DNA of 64,000 nt from Verrucomicrobium sp. BvORR034 (GCF_000739635.1 NZ_BATQ01000058.1:1-64000), one strand, 5' to 3'. Numbered from the stretch's first letter, positions 18,357 to 28,222 are shown. Translations and numbers: made by a program. Notes: a model not told the origin generated them from the sequence alone.

Positions 18357-19277
18357 GTGCGCATCGGTTCCTATCTGTCAGCTCTTGTGTCCGCCAGCCC
18401 CGTCATCAAACCCTTTTTTGTGGTCGGTCCTACCGGCTCAGGGAAGTCTGCGCTCGCAGTGGAACTGGCGGAGCGTTGGGGCGGGGAGGTGGTAAATGCG
18501 GACGCTTTCCAGCTCTACAAGGGACTCGATATCTGCACGGCGAAACCCACTTCAGAGGAGCGTGCGCGAGTTCCTCACCATCTCTACGATGTGCTTGCCC
18601 TCACCGAGGTGGGAGACGCGGCCTTCTATTCCGAGCTGGCCAAACAGGTGATCGAAGAGATCGCGTCCCGGGGCAAGGTGCCGATTGTGGTGGGAGGCAG
18701 TGGGTTATATATCAAAGCGCTGACTCACGGCCTGAGTCCTCTGCCGTCAGACGCCAGCTTGCGTTCGAAGCTTGAGCACCTCACTACTAGAGAACGCGTG
18801 GCTTGGCTGTTGATGCGGGATCCCCACGCTGCGACGACGGTGAACTTGAAGAACGACCGCTATGTCACGCGGGCCTTGGAGATCTGCCTCCTTACCAGTC
18901 AGCCTCAGTCGGAGCTCCGTTCCGCATGGAAGCTGCACGAGCCTGACTATCACGGCGTGCGTCTGCAGTGGCCCAAGGAGGCGTTGCACATTCGCATCAA
19001 CCAGCGCGTTCTGAACATGGTGAAGGCCGGCCTTGTGGCGGAGATCGCTGAGGCAGGGGAGCTTTCTGGTACAGCAGACAAAGCCATTGGGGTGAATGAG
19101 GTGCGTCGGTACCTGGCAGGGGAGTTGTCTGAGATCGAGATGATTGAGGCCATCCAACTCGCGACCCGCCAATACGCCCGGCGTCAGGAGAAGTGGTTCC
19201 GGCGGGAGAAAGGTTTTCAGGTGCTGGAGATGGAAGAAGGGCAACGGGAATGGCCGCAAATCGACTGGCCTTTGTGA
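18357..19277 (+). CDS. miaA: tRNA dimethylallyltransferase
   Basis: About 306 residues. It adds a dimethylallyl group to A37 of tRNAs that read UNN codons. The P-loop is GPTGSGKS near the N-terminus, followed by the catalytic and substrate motif DAFQLYKGLDICTAKP, then VGGSGLYIKAL and the C-terminal RQYARRQEKWFRRE segment, all typical of MiaA. The start is uncertain: GTG codons at 18327, 18357 and 18387 are in frame, none with a good ribosome site. The first almost abuts the preceding terminator, so 18357 was chosen to give normal family length. Confidence 0.93.
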   Translation: MRIGSYLSALVSASPVIKPFFVVGPTGSGKSALAVELAERWGGEVVNADAFQLYKGLDICTAKPTSEERARVPHHLYDVLALTEVGDAAFYSELAKQVIEEIASRGKVPIVVGGSGLYIKALTHGLSPLPSDASLRSKLEHLTTRERVAWLLMRDPHAATTVNLKNDRYVTRALEICLLTSQPQSELRSAWKLHEPDYHGVRLQWPKEALHIRINQRVLNMVKAGLVAEIAEAGELSGTADKAIGVNEVRRYLAGELSEIEMIEAIQLATRQYARRQEKWFRREKGFQVLEMEEGQREWPQIDWPL

Positions 19278-19347
19278 GTGGGGGGACCCCGGCATTTGAG
19301 GCTTGCCGGTGAGAGTCATTCTCCGGTATTCTCCAAGGCACCCCCAA

Positions 19348-20892
19348 ATGAAACCTCTGTTGGTTTGTTTCCTCGGATCTTTCTGTCTGGCTGGACAGGT
19401 GGCTGCCCAGCGTCTGGACTGGAAGCCGGATGAATTTGTTTCACTGACTTCGCTGCCCTGGTTGCAGAAAGAGAGGACGATGGAGGAAGTCCTGAAGTTG
19501 ATCTTCAAAGAGCCGGATCCCGAAATTCGCTATCCCGTGCTCGCGGAGTATTTCGGCAAAGAGGTTTCAGTTCTCGATTTGTCGAAAGCATTCAACTTGT
19601 GCATCAAACTGGAGGGAACACAGCAGCCCAGTCAACTTGTGGGCGTCTTGTTGCCATTGTGGGCGAAGCGGGATCCAGCGCATGCGCTGGTCAAAGTTCG
19701 TGAACTGATGGAGCGGGTCATCTTGGAAGGTGGGCCCTTGGCACTGGATTCGTGGGAGGGTCCTGGTTGTCGGCTGGTCAGCCTGAAAGGGTTTAGGGAG
19801 GCTCCTTATTGGCTCTCTCCATGGTCTCTTGGTGGGTTGGGACCAGCATTGGCAGAGGGTGACCAGCCACCGGAGGCACGTAAGCGACGGATGCTGGAGT
19901 ATGCGGGTCTTTTTGTCGACAAGGTGGGGGCGCTCCCGGCAGCGGGTCCAATTCGTTACCCGACGTTAAATCGCCCTTTGTTGGACGTGCTGGAACTTCC
20001 GTTGCCGTTGCTCCGCGGAAAGTTGCAAGGGGCCAACGAAATCGAGTTCGATGATCCAGCCTATAGAGCTGCAGTTGCGAGAATGCTCCGTTTGGATCCA
20101 GCCTCGGCGGCCCAGTGGGTGGATTCTCTGAAAGGGGATCGACTGGGATATCTCAAGTTATGGGCGCAGCTTGACCGGCCTGGCTTGTTGAGGTGGATTC
20201 TTGAAAGGCATTCTGTGGAGGCTGATGCCGCGCCAGATGCAGAGAGCGTATTGCTTGGCAGCGTGGATGACGAAACCCGCAAGCGATGGCTGGATGTGGC
20301 AGCTCGAAAATCGGAGACAGGGGAATCCCATCTGACGGCCTTGTTGTGCGAGTGGGCACGAAGCGACCCTGAGTCCGCGCTTTCAATGGCAGTAGAATTC
20401 CGCGATGCGGATCTCATCTGCGATGTGGCAAATCGGGCAGTCTATGGGGGAGCGTCACTCTACAACACCAGCCACTATGGAATCGGTGTGCTCCGGACAT
20501 TTGATCTGACGCCGGTAAAGCGAGCTGCGAACGGGGAGGCAAAACAGTCTCTCGACTGGCACTGGGGAATCACCGAGATGGAGCAGTGGCTGGACATTGA
20601 TGTCGCCGAAGCTGCTGAGTACGGATTCAAGTATCTCACCCAAATGCAGGGTGCGAATAGTGCTTCTCGCGAGAGTTTGATCAAGCTTTTCTCGGGTGAT
20701 GATGGCTATGCCTCAGACTCCGATATGATTGACCGGACCCTTTGCGCGCTCCGCTTCTGGGCCATGTGGAAGCCCGAGACCATGAGAAAGTGGATTGCCA
20801 CCCTGAACGATCCAGAGATGCAAAAGGCTCTGACCTGGACGCTGGAGAACCCCTGGGGCAAGAGGAATTCACCGGTTGGGGTGCCGCGGTGA
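19348..20892 (+). CDS. Exported protein of unknown function
   Basis: A 514-residue protein from the ATG at 19348, with a signal peptide (KPLLVCFLGSFCLAGQVAAQ). The mature part is helical and rich in WA/W-containing repeats with DPxxA patterns (for example WAKRDPAHAL, LRLDPASAAQWVD, WARSDPESALSMA). These recall the short helical-repeat proteins common in Verrucomicrobiota exported proteomes. No catalytic residues are recognised. It lies between miaA and aroB on the same strand, 70 bases after miaA. Confidence 0.7.
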   Translation: MKPLLVCFLGSFCLAGQVAAQRLDWKPDEFVSLTSLPWLQKERTMEEVLKLIFKEPDPEIRYPVLAEYFGKEVSVLDLSKAFNLCIKLEGTQQPSQLVGVLLPLWAKRDPAHALVKVRELMERVILEGGPLALDSWEGPGCRLVSLKGFREAPYWLSPWSLGGLGPALAEGDQPPEARKRRMLEYAGLFVDKVGALPAAGPIRYPTLNRPLLDVLELPLPLLRGKLQGANEIEFDDPAYRAAVARMLRLDPASAAQWVDSLKGDRLGYLKLWAQLDRPGLLRWILERHSVEADAAPDAESVLLGSVDDETRKRWLDVAARKSETGESHLTALLCEWARSDPESALSMAVEFRDADLICDVANRAVYGGASLYNTSHYGIGVLRTFDLTPVKRAANGEAKQSLDWHWGITEMEQWLDIDVAEAAEYGFKYLTQMQGANSASRESLIKLFSGDDGYASDSDMIDRTLCALRFWAMWKPETMRKWIATLNDPEMQKALTWTLENPWGKRNSPVGVPR

Positions 20893-20965
20893 GCATCCGG
20901 GGAATGCATGCCCCATCTAAAACCCACTTGCACTCAGCCCTGGTCCGGTCATGACTGAGGGTTCC

Positions 20966-22051
20966 ATGTCTGAATGTCTCTCAGTCCGCGTCGATCTCGC
21001 CGAACGTAGCTACGATGTCTATGTAGGGAGCGGTTTGCTTCCGCATGTGGGAACCTACGCGACGGAACTTCTGGGAAGGAAAAAGTGCGTGGTAGTGACG
21101 GACACCAACGTGGAGCCTCTCTACGGTCAGACGGTGATCGACAGCCTCGAGCAGAGCGGGATCACTGCCACCCTGGTCGCCGTTCCGGCGGGTGAGCCCA
21201 GCAAGGCCATGTCGGTGGTGGAAGATGTGTGCCGGGAGATGCTGAAGGCCGGGCTTGATCGGAAGTCCTTCCTGGTGGCACTCGGCGGGGGCGTGATCGG
21301 GGATTTGGCTGGGTTTGCCGCCTCAATCTTTTTGCGCGGAATTCCCTTCATTCAAGTGCCCACGACGGTGCTTTCCCAGGTGGACAGCAGTGTCGGCGGC
21401 AAAACGGGCGTGAACACGCCGGAGGGCAAGAACCTTCTCGGTACCTTCTACCAGCCCAGCCTGGTGCTGGCAGATGTGGACACCCTCTCCAGCCTCCCAG
21501 AACGGGAGTATCGCGAGGGGTTCGCGGAGATCATCAAGCACGCCGCCATCCGGGATGCCTTCATGTTTGAAGCCATCGCCGAAGTGGGAGAGGGTAAAGG
21601 CGACCTTGCAGCGTTGATCCACCGGAATGTGGCGATCAAGGCCCGCATTGTGGAAGCGGATGAACATGAAACCAAGGGGGAGCGGGCATTGCTCAATTTC
21701 GGCCATACCATTGGCCATGCCATTGAGGCCAGCGCCGGTTATGGTCAGTTGCTGCACGGGGAGGCCATCAGCCTCGGCATGATTGCGGCGACGTCATTGT
21801 CCGCTCAGCTTGCCGGGCTACCGCCTGTTGGCCGCGCGAAGATCGCCAACATGGTGAAGCTCTTCAACCTGCCCACCCGGCTTCCGGAAGGGATGACCAC
21901 CGAGACCATCCTGGACTACATGAAACACGACAAGAAGTTCAGCGAGGGAAGCATTCGCTTTGTACTGCTTCGCGCCCTCGGGGATGCCTATGTGAGCAAG
22001 GATGTTACCGAAGCGCACATCGTCAGTGCGATCAAAGGGCTGCGGTTTTAG
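20966..22051 (+). CDS. aroB: 3-dehydroquinate synthase
   Basis: 361 residues. It converts DAHP to 3-dehydroquinate in the shikimate pathway, using NAD and Zn. Clear motifs are the glycine-rich NAD site (ALGGGVIGDLAGFAAS), VPTTVLSQVDSSVGGKTGVN, the zinc/active-site GFAEIIKHA, NFGHTIGHAIE and LLHGEAISLGM. The ATG at 20966 is preferred because GAGGG lies about six bases upstream; an ATG at 20951 is the alternative. The gene ends four bases inside the stop of the convergent M56 gene. No other shikimate gene is nearby. Confidence 0.97.
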   Translation: MSECLSVRVDLAERSYDVYVGSGLLPHVGTYATELLGRKKCVVVTDTNVEPLYGQTVIDSLEQSGITATLVAVPAGEPSKAMSVVEDVCREMLKAGLDRKSFLVALGGGVIGDLAGFAASIFLRGIPFIQVPTTVLSQVDSSVGGKTGVNTPEGKNLLGTFYQPSLVLADVDTLSSLPEREYREGFAEIIKHAAIRDAFMFEAIAEVGEGKGDLAALIHRNVAIKARIVEADEHETKGERALLNFGHTIGHAIEASAGYGQLLHGEAISLGMIAATSLSAQLAGLPPVGRAKIANMVKLFNLPTRLPEGMTTETILDYMKHDKKFSEGSIRFVLLRALGDAYVSKDVTEAHIVSAIKGLRF

Positions 22052-25000
22052 TTCGCGATCTGACGGTGAAACTCCTGTGATGGGGCGCCCGGCACAAGAT
22101 ACGCTTCGAGGGCTTGAAATCCAGGTTCAGCGGGAAGCGTGAGATGATGCTTTCCGGGAGCCTCAAAATTGAGGCTCTCTATGATTAGTCTTCCATCTCC
22201 GTCGGTGAATTGTTCCGCCTTGTTACTCGTGTAGAGATGGCTCGTGTACCGCAAACTGACAGGCTTGTTGCGGCAGGGGGAGCCATCTGGCTCCAGAATC
22301 GTGACGTGGATGGGTGGGCTTGGACGGACCTTGAAGCTGAACTCCCGGATTGGTTTCTTTTCATCGATTGCGAACAATGGGCTTTCGATGAAGAGGGAGC
22401 CGGCGTTGAGCACCAGTCGGTATTTGTTGCCGAAGGGGAGGTTCGAGAAGTAGACCGTTTGAGAGTCCTTCAAGAATTCTACTCTGGGGTCTATGGGAGG
22501 TCTTGAGATGCCAAGCTCGCTATTGTCCAGAACGTCAGCCGAGATATTGCCAAGACGATCGGAGAGTTCGAGCTTTGCGACAACGCTTCCCGCCGGAATC
22601 AGGGACATTTCGTGCACGATGGGGGCTGCACCAGCGGTGACCACGAAGAACGGGAACCTTCTGGACAGGGTGTAGCCCTTCAGGCCATGCCCCTCGGTCG
22701 ATACCTGGGCTCCCAGAGGCGCATTGAATTGCAGGGAATTGTTGACCACCTTGACAAATGTTGGCCTGGCCTGGACGTTGAACGCAACCTCACCTGAAGC
22801 CGGAGGACTGTCTTTCGGAGGGACCAGATTAAAGATGATCTTGCGGGTCTCTCTTTGTTCTTCGGCGGGGTTGGTCGGGGGCGTTTCGGTGATTCCTGAT
22901 CGGGTGATATAGAGATCCAGGTCGCTCTGCGAATGAGCGAGGTCTCTTTTCCAGGTGAGTCCTCGTCCCAAAACAACTTCCAAGGGGCCTGGGGAAAGAT
23001 CTCCTAGGACGACTCGTTGGCTCCTGAGCCCGCGGTCTATCGGGATGGCTGATCTCCAACCCACACTGAGTTGCCAATCGTTTAATTTAGGGAGAGTGAG
23101 CGTGGAAGTTGCGGAGAACTTCACACCTGCAGCGAGTTCAGGGAGGAGGCCAAGAGGGTCATGAATGGTTGCGTCAAATTTCAGCCCTCTAGAGAGATGA
23201 ACTTTCAGATTGTTGGTGCGACTGGCCCCACCTTGCGGGATGAGCAATGCCTTGGGGGCATATCCAGGAGCTTTGACGATCACACCATATAGGCTGGACG
23301 GATGACAAACATCCAGATCCAGGCGACCTTCACGATCTGAAGCAGTCGAAGCGAGCGGGGGCTGTTGGTCATACCAACTGCCAAAGGAGCTTCCCCAGCC
23401 GCGGCCTCCGCAGAACGCCCATGCGCCTTCGACTGGTTTGCCAGTCTCTTGGTCGAGTACCCTCAGCGTGATTGGAGTGACTCGCTTCAAAGTAAGAGTT
23501 CTCGCTTCGCCCGGTAAAAAACGTATGCCCCCAAAAAGGGTCCACTCATAACCGTGAGCAAACGCTTCCAACGTGACGCGGGACGAACCTGTAACATGGC
23601 CGAAGCGGATCCGGCCGTCTGATTGAGATTCAAACGGAGATCGAAGTTGGAATGCGCTTCTTTCAGGCGCCGAAGAATCTACTGTAACCATCGCACCAGG
23701 GATCGGCTCGCCTGCTTCGTTGACGATTATCAGTTCTGCCGGGAATCCTTTTTCGAGTCTTACTCGGTGGGGGGCTGTGCTGGATGCAAGGTCAGGCGAG
23801 GGTATCCTTGTAGTGACCGGAGCGTGCCCATCAGGCCAGGCGGAGACTTGTGCCCACTGCCCTCTCCCGCGGACATTAAAGTGCGACGCCATATCCGTCT
23901 CGAATGCGTCTGATATTCCAATAGAGAACGTTGCGATCTCGATCTTCGTTTTGCCCCCAGGCAAGGTTACTCCGGCTTCGTCAACCAGTTGTGCTTGGGC
24001 CGACCATTCGACATCGGACTCTTTTGGCAGGTTGGTCTCGACGGCTGAGATGGCGGCAATTCTCTCTTCATCGGTCATCGCGCGGGCTGCACGAGGTACG
24101 GCGACAACAGCGAAGACAAGCGACAAAGCCGTCACCGCATGGATCATCAGACCCGGTTGCCAGAGGGGGCTCAGACTTTCATGACTGGCATCGGTCGGCA
24201 TAAGGAGAATCCTCCGCAACCTCGTCATCAGGTGGTGATTTCCTGTGGCAGCTAATGCAAGACCCTCATCCCTGAACGTTTCCAATTGAGCCAATGCTCT
24301 GGCATACGTCTGACGATCTGAGTTCATGGAAATGACAAGGTCATCGCAGGCGAGCTCAGCCTCCCATCGTGCCCGGCGGACCAGATCTCTGGCGGCAGGG
24401 TTGAAGAAGAGCAGAGTCTCGACTGCGGTCAGTGCCAGATTGATCGCCGGATCCCGTCGTTTAAGATGGGCCAGTTCATGCAGAAGCAGCGCCTGCAACG
24501 ACTTTTGGTCCATTCTGCCAATCAGCTGTGCTGGAAGCAGAACCACCGGACGAATCCAGCCAACGACCAGGGGCACGGAAAGAGCGGGCGCAGCCAGGAC
24601 CTCGGCCGTGTGCAGACCGATTCTGGCCAGAAGTTGGTCGACGTAGGGCGGGCCGACCCATGGGGATGCTCCTAATCTGATGCGGGCGAACATCCGGTGT
24701 CCGACCAACAACCGCAGGGTGAGCAGCACGATTCCCAACACCCATCCCAGAGCGATGAGGGCGGCCCAGTTGGATTGTCCTTGGGGGCTTGAGGGAAGCT
24801 GAATCTCATTGGACAATGGCGCTGACAATGCGGCTGTTCTATCAGTGCGTGAGTTGGAATGCCCTCCCGGCGACATTGTTGCGGGAGTTGTGGAAGCAGC
24901 CTCGGCGCGGGCTTGGAGGACGTGAGGCGCGACGGTAGCGCGGCCCAACCAAGCCACGGTGGTTGGGATACAAAGGGTCAACAACGCGATTGCTGTCAGA

Positions 25001-25149
25001 CAGATCCGATGACGCACTTCTGGCGAACGTCGTCGGCACAGTGCCAAAATGGTGGCTGTGACAGCCAGAATGACTAACCCCTGCCACAGGGAATGGAGCA
25101 AGCCCATCCCAAGATGGTTGAGCCAGGGAGAGATGATGATCGCTTCCAT
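22048..25149 (-). CDS. BlaR1-type M56 family membrane metallopeptidase with large extracytoplasmic tail
   Basis: 1033 residues. The N-terminal third matches the M56/BlaR1 sensor protease: membrane spans near 15-38, 50-68, 130-150 and after 330, and the zincin motif HELAH at 224-228 followed by KRRDPAIN and a downstream EAELACDD ligand segment. In BlaR1 systems this domain cleaves the repressor BlaI. The remaining ~650 residues are extracytoplasmic, with repeated Ig-like carboxypeptidase-regulatory features (LRVLDQETGKPVEGAW and similar), not a penicillin-binding domain. Two palindromes at 25183-25242 lie upstream. No BlaI-type repressor gene adjoins it, which is unusual for the family. Confidence 0.85.
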   Translation of the reverse strand: MEAIIISPWLNHLGMGLLHSLWQGLVILAVTATILALCRRRSPEVRHRICLTAIALLTLCIPTTVAWLGRATVAPHVLQARAEAASTTPATMSPGGHSNSRTDRTAALSAPLSNEIQLPSSPQGQSNWAALIALGWVLGIVLLTLRLLVGHRMFARIRLGASPWVGPPYVDQLLARIGLHTAEVLAAPALSVPLVVGWIRPVVLLPAQLIGRMDQKSLQALLLHELAHLKRRDPAINLALTAVETLLFFNPAARDLVRRARWEAELACDDLVISMNSDRQTYARALAQLETFRDEGLALAATGNHHLMTRLRRILLMPTDASHESLSPLWQPGLMIHAVTALSLVFAVVAVPRAARAMTDEERIAAISAVETNLPKESDVEWSAQAQLVDEAGVTLPGGKTKIEIATFSIGISDAFETDMASHFNVRGRGQWAQVSAWPDGHAPVTTRIPSPDLASSTAPHRVRLEKGFPAELIIVNEAGEPIPGAMVTVDSSAPERSAFQLRSPFESQSDGRIRFGHVTGSSRVTLEAFAHGYEWTLFGGIRFLPGEARTLTLKRVTPITLRVLDQETGKPVEGAWAFCGGRGWGSSFGSWYDQQPPLASTASDREGRLDLDVCHPSSLYGVIVKAPGYAPKALLIPQGGASRTNNLKVHLSRGLKFDATIHDPLGLLPELAAGVKFSATSTLTLPKLNDWQLSVGWRSAIPIDRGLRSQRVVLGDLSPGPLEVVLGRGLTWKRDLAHSQSDLDLYITRSGITETPPTNPAEEQRETRKIIFNLVPPKDSPPASGEVAFNVQARPTFVKVVNNSLQFNAPLGAQVSTEGHGLKGYTLSRRFPFFVVTAGAAPIVHEMSLIPAGSVVAKLELSDRLGNISADVLDNSELGISRPPIDPRVEFLKDSQTVYFSNLPFGNKYRLVLNAGSLFIESPLFAIDEKKPIREFSFKVRPSPPIHVTILEPDGSPCRNKPVSLRYTSHLYTSNKAEQFTDGDGRLIIESLNFEAPGKHHLTLPAEPGFQALEAYLVPGAPSQEFHRQIAN

Positions 25150-25182
25150 AAATCAAGCTGCGCAGTCGAGGAGGGATGAATG

Positions 25183-25242
25183 TACGATGATTATCGTATA
25201 AAATGGCATGGGTGGTCGGATCTAGTCAACGATAATAATCGT
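25183..25242 (-). promoter_or_regulatory. Paired BlaI-like operator palindromes upstream of the M56 gene
   Basis: Two perfect inverted repeats share the half-site ACGAT-N4-ATCGT. One is TACGATGATTATCGTA (25183-25198) and the other ACGATAATAATCGT (25229-25242), with centres 45 bases apart. A minus-strand TTGACT (25229-25224) touches the outer palindrome and an AT-rich TTTTATACG overlaps the inner one, so they appear to bracket the promoter, though the -35/-10 spacing is not ideal. Spacing and dyad form fit BlaI/MecI-type winged-helix repressors; the repressor itself is not encoded nearby. Confidence 0.7.
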
Positions 25243-25281
25243 ACTTGCGTTCGAGGGTTCGCTTTGAAACCCGGTGCGTTG

Positions 25282-25309
25282 TTGACACACGCCAGGGCAA
25301 CTGTACAAA
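25282..25309 (+). promoter_or_regulatory. Candidate sigma-70 promoter of dprA
   Basis: TTGACA at 25282-25287 and TACAAA at 25304-25309 are separated by 16 bases, about 48 bases upstream of the dprA ATG. The -35 is a perfect match and the -10 matches four of six positions. Confidence 0.55.
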
Positions 25310-25356
25310 TGAGTAGTTGTTTTTCTTCGCGCTGACCATCGCCATTCAGTCCTCCT

Positions 25357-26460
25357 ATGACCCGCACCGAAGCCTATCTCGTCCTCAACCTTCTTCCCAA
25401 AATCGGTCCCGTTCGAGTGCGGCGCTTGGTGGAGTGGTTTGGCGGGCCGGTGGAGGCTTTGTCGGCACTGGCGGCAGACATCAAGCGGGTGGAGGGCTTC
25501 GGAGAAGAACTGGCTCAACTGGTGGCCGGGTGGGAAGATCGCGTGGATCTGAGCAGGGAGTTGCGGAGAATCGAGGAAGAGCGGATCACCATCCTGACCC
25601 AGGAGGATGCCAGTTATCCCAAGCTGCTGAAGCAGATCTATGATCCACCGCTGGTGCTCTACGTGAAGGGAACGTTGCTCCCGCGGGACCAGCATGGGAT
25701 CGGCATCGTGGGTTCACGGCATGCCACCCAGTATGGCTTGAGCACGGCCAAGAAGCTGGGCTTCCAGCTTGCCTACGCCGGATACAGTGTCATCAGCGGC
25801 CTGGCTCGTGGCATCGACACCGCCGCCCACGAGGGGGCGCTGGCCAGCAAGGGGCGGACGATCGCGGTGATCGGCTCAGGTCTGGGCAAACTGTACCCAC
25901 CGGAGAACAAAGCCCTGGCAGAAAAGATCGCCGAAAACGGGGCTGTGATCAGCGAGTTCCCGGTGGATTGCCCGCCGGACAAGCAGACATTCCCCATGCG
26001 AAACCGGATAGTGAGCGGATGGAGCTGCGGGATTGTCGTCGTGGAAGCCCCGGGCCGAAGCGGCTCACTTATCACGGCGCAGCAGGCCGTGGAGCAGGGG
26101 CGAACAGTCTATGCGGTGCCCGGCAACATTGACAGGCCTTCATCACAGGGGTGCAACCGGCTCATTCAACAGGGTGCCAAGCTCATCCTGGACGGCGGGG
26201 ATGTGCTGGATGATTTGATGACGCTTTTCCCGACCGAGCCTCAGGCACCCAAGATGGAAAGCGTGCAACCCGGCGTCACTCTGGCCGCGGACGAGGCTGC
26301 GGTGTTTGAGGCCATCGGCTCAGGGGAGGTTCATATCAATGAAATCACGGAACGCTGTACCACGCTCTCCGGACCGGTGGTCTCCGCGACGCTCATGAAG
26401 CTGGAGATCAAGCGGGTCGTGAAGCCACTCCCGGGAAAGCACTATGTGAAGCTGGTGTAG
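25357..26460 (+). CDS. dprA: DNA-processing protein DprA
   Basis: A 367-residue protein that loads RecA on incoming single-stranded DNA during natural transformation. The N-terminal helix-hairpin/SAM-like region (about 1-70) is followed by the Rossmann-like DprA core. Signature motifs are IGIVGSRHATQYG, ISGLARGIDTAAHEGAL, IGSGLGKLYPPENK, PPDKQTFPMRNRI and VVVEAPGRSGSLITAQ. A winged-helix-like C-terminus (about 300-367) matches the usual DprA/Smf plan. It ends ten bases before the stop of convergent lnt. No other competence gene is in the window. Confidence 0.96.
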   Translation: MTRTEAYLVLNLLPKIGPVRVRRLVEWFGGPVEALSALAADIKRVEGFGEELAQLVAGWEDRVDLSRELRRIEEERITILTQEDASYPKLLKQIYDPPLVLYVKGTLLPRDQHGIGIVGSRHATQYGLSTAKKLGFQLAYAGYSVISGLARGIDTAAHEGALASKGRTIAVIGSGLGKLYPPENKALAEKIAENGAVISEFPVDCPPDKQTFPMRNRIVSGWSCGIVVVEAPGRSGSLITAQQAVEQGRTVYAVPGNIDRPSSQGCNRLIQQGAKLILDGGDVLDDLMTLFPTEPQAPKMESVQPGVTLAADEAAVFEAIGSGEVHINEITERCTTLSGPVVSATLMKLEIKRVVKPLPGKHYVKLV

Positions 26461-26470
26461 GTTCCTGGTG

Positions 26471-28222
26471 CTATTTCGCGTTGGCTCCTGAAGCGGTTTC
26501 GGCGGGTGGGGCGGGGGCGGTCTTCGGCTTGCGGGAAAGGATGAGCTTTCCTGCGATGGTGAGACCACAGAGGCTGAGCATGACGATGGAGAAGAGATCG
26601 CCGAAGCGGGCGTAGAACGTGAGTTCCGGCTTCTTCTCGATCATGACCTGTTGGTCCAGGACTCCTTTGGTGAAGACGCTGCCTTTGCGGTCCATCAGCT
26701 TGGCCCCTTTGGGGATGCGCCCCTGGGCGTCGATCACACACGTCACTCCGGTGTTGCACGCCCGGGCCATGGGGCGGCGCAGTTCGATGCTGCGAAAGAT
26801 GGCGTTGGCGAGGTGAACTTCGTTCTCTTCACTCTGAAGGAACCAGCCGTCGTTGGTCAAGTTCACGATAAGCTGAGGGGCCTCGCGGGCGAACTTCCGG
26901 GCGAGCCGGCCCACAGTGTCTTCAAAGCAGACCAGCGGGATCAACTGGACGCCTTCAGGACGATCAAGCAGGAGAGGCTCGGTGGAAATGCCCGGCTGAA
27001 AATCGCCTGGGAGCACATTTCCCAATGCGGCACGCACCAAGGGGATCTCACGCAGCGGCAGATATTCCCCAAACGGAACGAGATGGATCTTCTGATAGAG
27101 CTGGTGGTGATCGAAGGTGCCCTTCATGAGAGCGGCTCCGGTGTACATCGCTTCATTGGGGAGCTCGATGTCCGTCCCCGTCAGCAGGGAGAAATCTCCC
27201 ATGCCGAGTACGTCGTTGAGGAAGGGAATGTGATTGGGATCATGGAAGCGGTAGGGGAGGGCGCTTTCCGGCCAGATCACGAGATCGGGTTTGTTGTCCG
27301 AAGGACGGGTCACGAAGAGCTCGGTGAGCCGTGCCAGGCCGTGGTAGATTTCCTCGACCCCCTCACCCGTGCCCCTTGCCAGGAACTTTTCACCCTGGGG
27401 CAGATTGAGCTGAACCATCAAAAGATTGAGGCGCACCGACTCCCCTGAGGGGCGGGAGAGCTGGTACACGCCGTAACCGAAGTTGGTCAGCAAGAGGCAG
27501 ATGGCCAGAAAGAAGTCCGCATGAGGGCGGACGCGTGAGGTGCGAACTTCCTGCCGGAAACGCAGCACGGTGTTGTATCCGATGGCGGCCACAAACACCG
27601 GCAGAAAAGAGAGGCCGGTGACGCCCACCAGATCCGCGCTCTGGATCATGGCGATGTTGGAATGGAGGGCCACCCCAAGACCGTTCCAGCCAAATCCGGT
27701 CATGACGATGCCGCGAAGCCACTCACAGGTCACCCACATGGCCCCAGTCAGGAAGGCCGACCGCAGCGACTCCAGTGAGACGCTGAAGAGTTTCCCGGAA
27801 TCCCCGTCGGTGGGCAGTCCGTCCGCACTGATGCGGGGGCGGGCGATGGATGCGGCGAAAGAGCCCCACAAGCCCCAATAGAGAGAAAGGTAAAGACTCA
27901 ATCCAAGCACCGCTCCCATGCCCATCAGTTCGGGGCCCCAGCCCATCCACTCGTTGCCGACGGCTCCATGGACCACCCGGGAGGAATGCCGCACCCAAGC
28001 GAGATTGGGCACGAAGAAAGCCAGCCCGGCCGCAAAACCGACCTTGAACCCATGCCGGACCCTGGATTTTTTCTTTTCCAGACTGAAGAGCCGGTTGCTC
28101 CACAGGGCGTAAAGGACCGGGAATATCCAGAGCCAGCCGAGCAGGCCGATGTTCCAGCGAGGGTAGGCAAAAGTGAGGGCAAATCCGCCGGCAAGGGCAA
28201 GGAGATAACGGGTGAGCCGCAT
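26471..28222 (-). CDS. lnt: Apolipoprotein N-acyltransferase
   Basis: 583 residues. It N-acylates the lipid-modified cysteine of lipoproteins in the inner membrane. About seven N-terminal spans precede a nitrilase-like periplasmic domain with the expected catalytic triad: Glu in WPESALPYRF, Lys in YQKIHLVPFGEYLPL and Cys in PLVCFED. The motif NLTNDGWF and a last C-terminal span complete the family pattern. It is somewhat longer than the E. coli enzyme, with an insertion near residues 120-140. It serves lipoproteins such as those at 6350-6973 and 34033-34224. Confidence 0.95.
   Translation of the reverse strand: MRLTRYLLALAGGFALTFAYPRWNIGLLGWLWIFPVLYALWSNRLFSLEKKKSRVRHGFKVGFAAGLAFFVPNLAWVRHSSRVVHGAVGNEWMGWGPELMGMGAVLGLSLYLSLYWGLWGSFAASIARPRISADGLPTDGDSGKLFSVSLESLRSAFLTGAMWVTCEWLRGIVMTGFGWNGLGVALHSNIAMIQSADLVGVTGLSFLPVFVAAIGYNTVLRFRQEVRTSRVRPHADFFLAICLLLTNFGYGVYQLSRPSGESVRLNLLMVQLNLPQGEKFLARGTGEGVEEIYHGLARLTELFVTRPSDNKPDLVIWPESALPYRFHDPNHIPFLNDVLGMGDFSLLTGTDIELPNEAMYTGAALMKGTFDHHQLYQKIHLVPFGEYLPLREIPLVRAALGNVLPGDFQPGISTEPLLLDRPEGVQLIPLVCFEDTVGRLARKFAREAPQLIVNLTNDGWFLQSEENEVHLANAIFRSIELRRPMARACNTGVTCVIDAQGRIPKGAKLMDRKGSVFTKGVLDQQVMIEKKPELTFYARFGDLFSIVMLSLCGLTIAGKLILSRKPKTAPAPPAETASGANAK

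Noticed and set aside
20998-21020. AACGTAGCTACGA string in aroB identical to part of the left-edge repeat
   Set aside because: It encodes normal AroB residues (ERSYDVYV) and no other part of the repeat is present, so it is chance.
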